Shown piece by piece: positions 11,944-12,372 of a stretch of 12,372 nucleotides of DNA (its first letter is position 1; each line of letters starts with the position of its first letter). Source of the DNA: JAYWDA01 sp043779185. Its GTDB lineage: Bacteria > Bdellovibrionota > Bdellovibrionia > Bdellovibrionales > Bdellovibrionaceae. The notes beneath the pieces were generated by a model. It was given only the letters and a program-made list of their open reading frames with translations, was not told the origin of the DNA and made no database searches. The stretch is taken from the NCBI GenBank assembly GCA_043779185.1, contig JAYWEQ010000161.1:1-12372 (forward strand), written 5' to 3'. The position numbers and the translations under genes are program-made.

Positions 11944-12372
11944 TATTGTGAAGCATTTTCAGCTGACCCTCGTATTCCGTAGCGTTATCTTTGTATTCTT
12001 GCACCGAAGAATTGAAGGCTTTTCGTCCCGCTGTCAATTGCGGCTCAATGTTCTCGCGATATAAAGAATACGTCGTGTTCGAATTCTCTTTGTAGAAAGC
12101 AATCATATCAAGTTTTGCGGCTTCATCTAAAAGCATTTGTTGGGTTGGCTTTTGATCTTGGAATGACTCCTGAACTTTTTGAATGGCTGCCGTGATATTT
12201 TTCAAATCATTTCTAAAAATTGTCTGAAACCAAATTTTCTGAGAATTGAAAACAGATGGATCTTGAATAATTGCCTGAGCTTCGCCATAAAAGGGCACAA
12301 GATCCGCTAAGTTGATAGTAGCTTTAGACTTAGGAGGTGCCGCTTGCATCACTCTTTCAATTATTTTCTTGG
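11924..12372 (-). CDS. C-terminal part of an unrecognised helical protein
   Basis: The frame is open from the window edge to the stop at 11924, so this is probably the 3' part of a longer gene. In-frame codons KKIIERV precede the first possible starts (GTG 12352, ATG 12349), and no good ribosome binding site stands before those. About 149 residues are visible. They are predominantly helical and rich in Gln, Asn, Lys and Tyr (for example ITAAIQKVQESFQDQ and YENIEPQL-type heptad-like stretches), without cysteines, signal peptide or membrane segment in the visible part. It might be a secreted or cytoplasmic coiled-coil protein. No family is recognised. If translation starts at 12349 or 12352 the product would be 141-142 aa. 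It is followed by an in-frame repeat beyond its stop. Confidence 0.6.
   Translation of the reverse strand, partial: KKIIERVMQAAPPKSKATINLADLVPFYGEAQAIIQDPSVFNSQKIWFQTIFRNDLKNITAAIQKVQESFQDQKPTQQMLLDEAAKLDMIAFYKENSNTTYSLYRENIEPQLTAGRKAFNSSVQEYKDNATEYEGQLKMLHNIMSQYK

Noticed and set aside
11903..11960. ACATAATATTGTG near the end, reminiscent of a Xer dif site
   Set aside because: The arms do not form the 11+6+11 layout of dif and only a few bases are symmetric.

Overview
The window looks like ordinary chromosomal DNA from a Gram-negative bacterium, most likely a Bdellovibrio-like member of Bdellovibrionota. That assignment is an inference. It rests on the mix of a SpoIID-type cell-wall enzyme and several lipid-anchored or secreted proteins of unknown family with standard housekeeping genes, on the moderate GC content judged by eye, and on strong purine-rich ribosome binding sites in some genes but none in others. 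I see no insertion sequence, phage module, CRISPR array, rRNA or tRNA.

Layout. Positions 1-234 hold two competing hairpins, a strong intrinsic terminator, and the leader of a small secreted protein (235-744). Next comes a tight plus-strand cluster: a three-histidine-box fatty acid desaturase (859-1962), uvrC (1967-3883) and an unrecognised 177-aa protein whose start overlaps the uvrC stop (3880-4413). A SpoIID/LytB-type peptidoglycan enzyme follows (4482-5660). The 433 bp after it have no large gene. They hold two possible, nearly contiguous minus-strand small membrane ORFs, several T-runs, a hairpin followed by T's and a weak flagellar-type promoter match. Two tandem lipoproteins (6094-6846, 6863-7519) each have an excellent ribosome binding site and end at a textbook terminator (7548-7576).

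The next plus-strand run is a Xer-type tyrosine recombinase (7591-8469), a divergent ComM/YifB AAA+ protein (8524-9954), a YgjP-type zinc metallopeptidase (10019-10777), and a 221-aa protein that starts inside the metallopeptidase stop codon and may carry an AlkZ-like winged helix. A perfect 15-bp-arm hairpin separates comM from the metallopeptidase gene.

The right end is on the minus strand: a short S30AE/HPF-like ribosome hibernation factor (11455-11814), whose terminator lies inside the last codons of the convergent plus-strand gene, and the 3' part of an unrecognised helical protein (11924 to the window edge).

How they work together: uvrC, the Xer recombinase, ComM and the possible AlkZ-like protein give the region a DNA-maintenance flavour. 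The desaturase, SpoIID protein and lipoproteins belong to the envelope. I found no convincing new multi-gene system. The best leads are the candidate minus-strand small-protein pair at 5638-5917, the coupled metallopeptidase/winged-helix pair, the 15-bp hairpin, and several RNA-level control candidates (a ribosome-binding-site-masking hairpin before the hibernation factor and antisense-oriented terminators).
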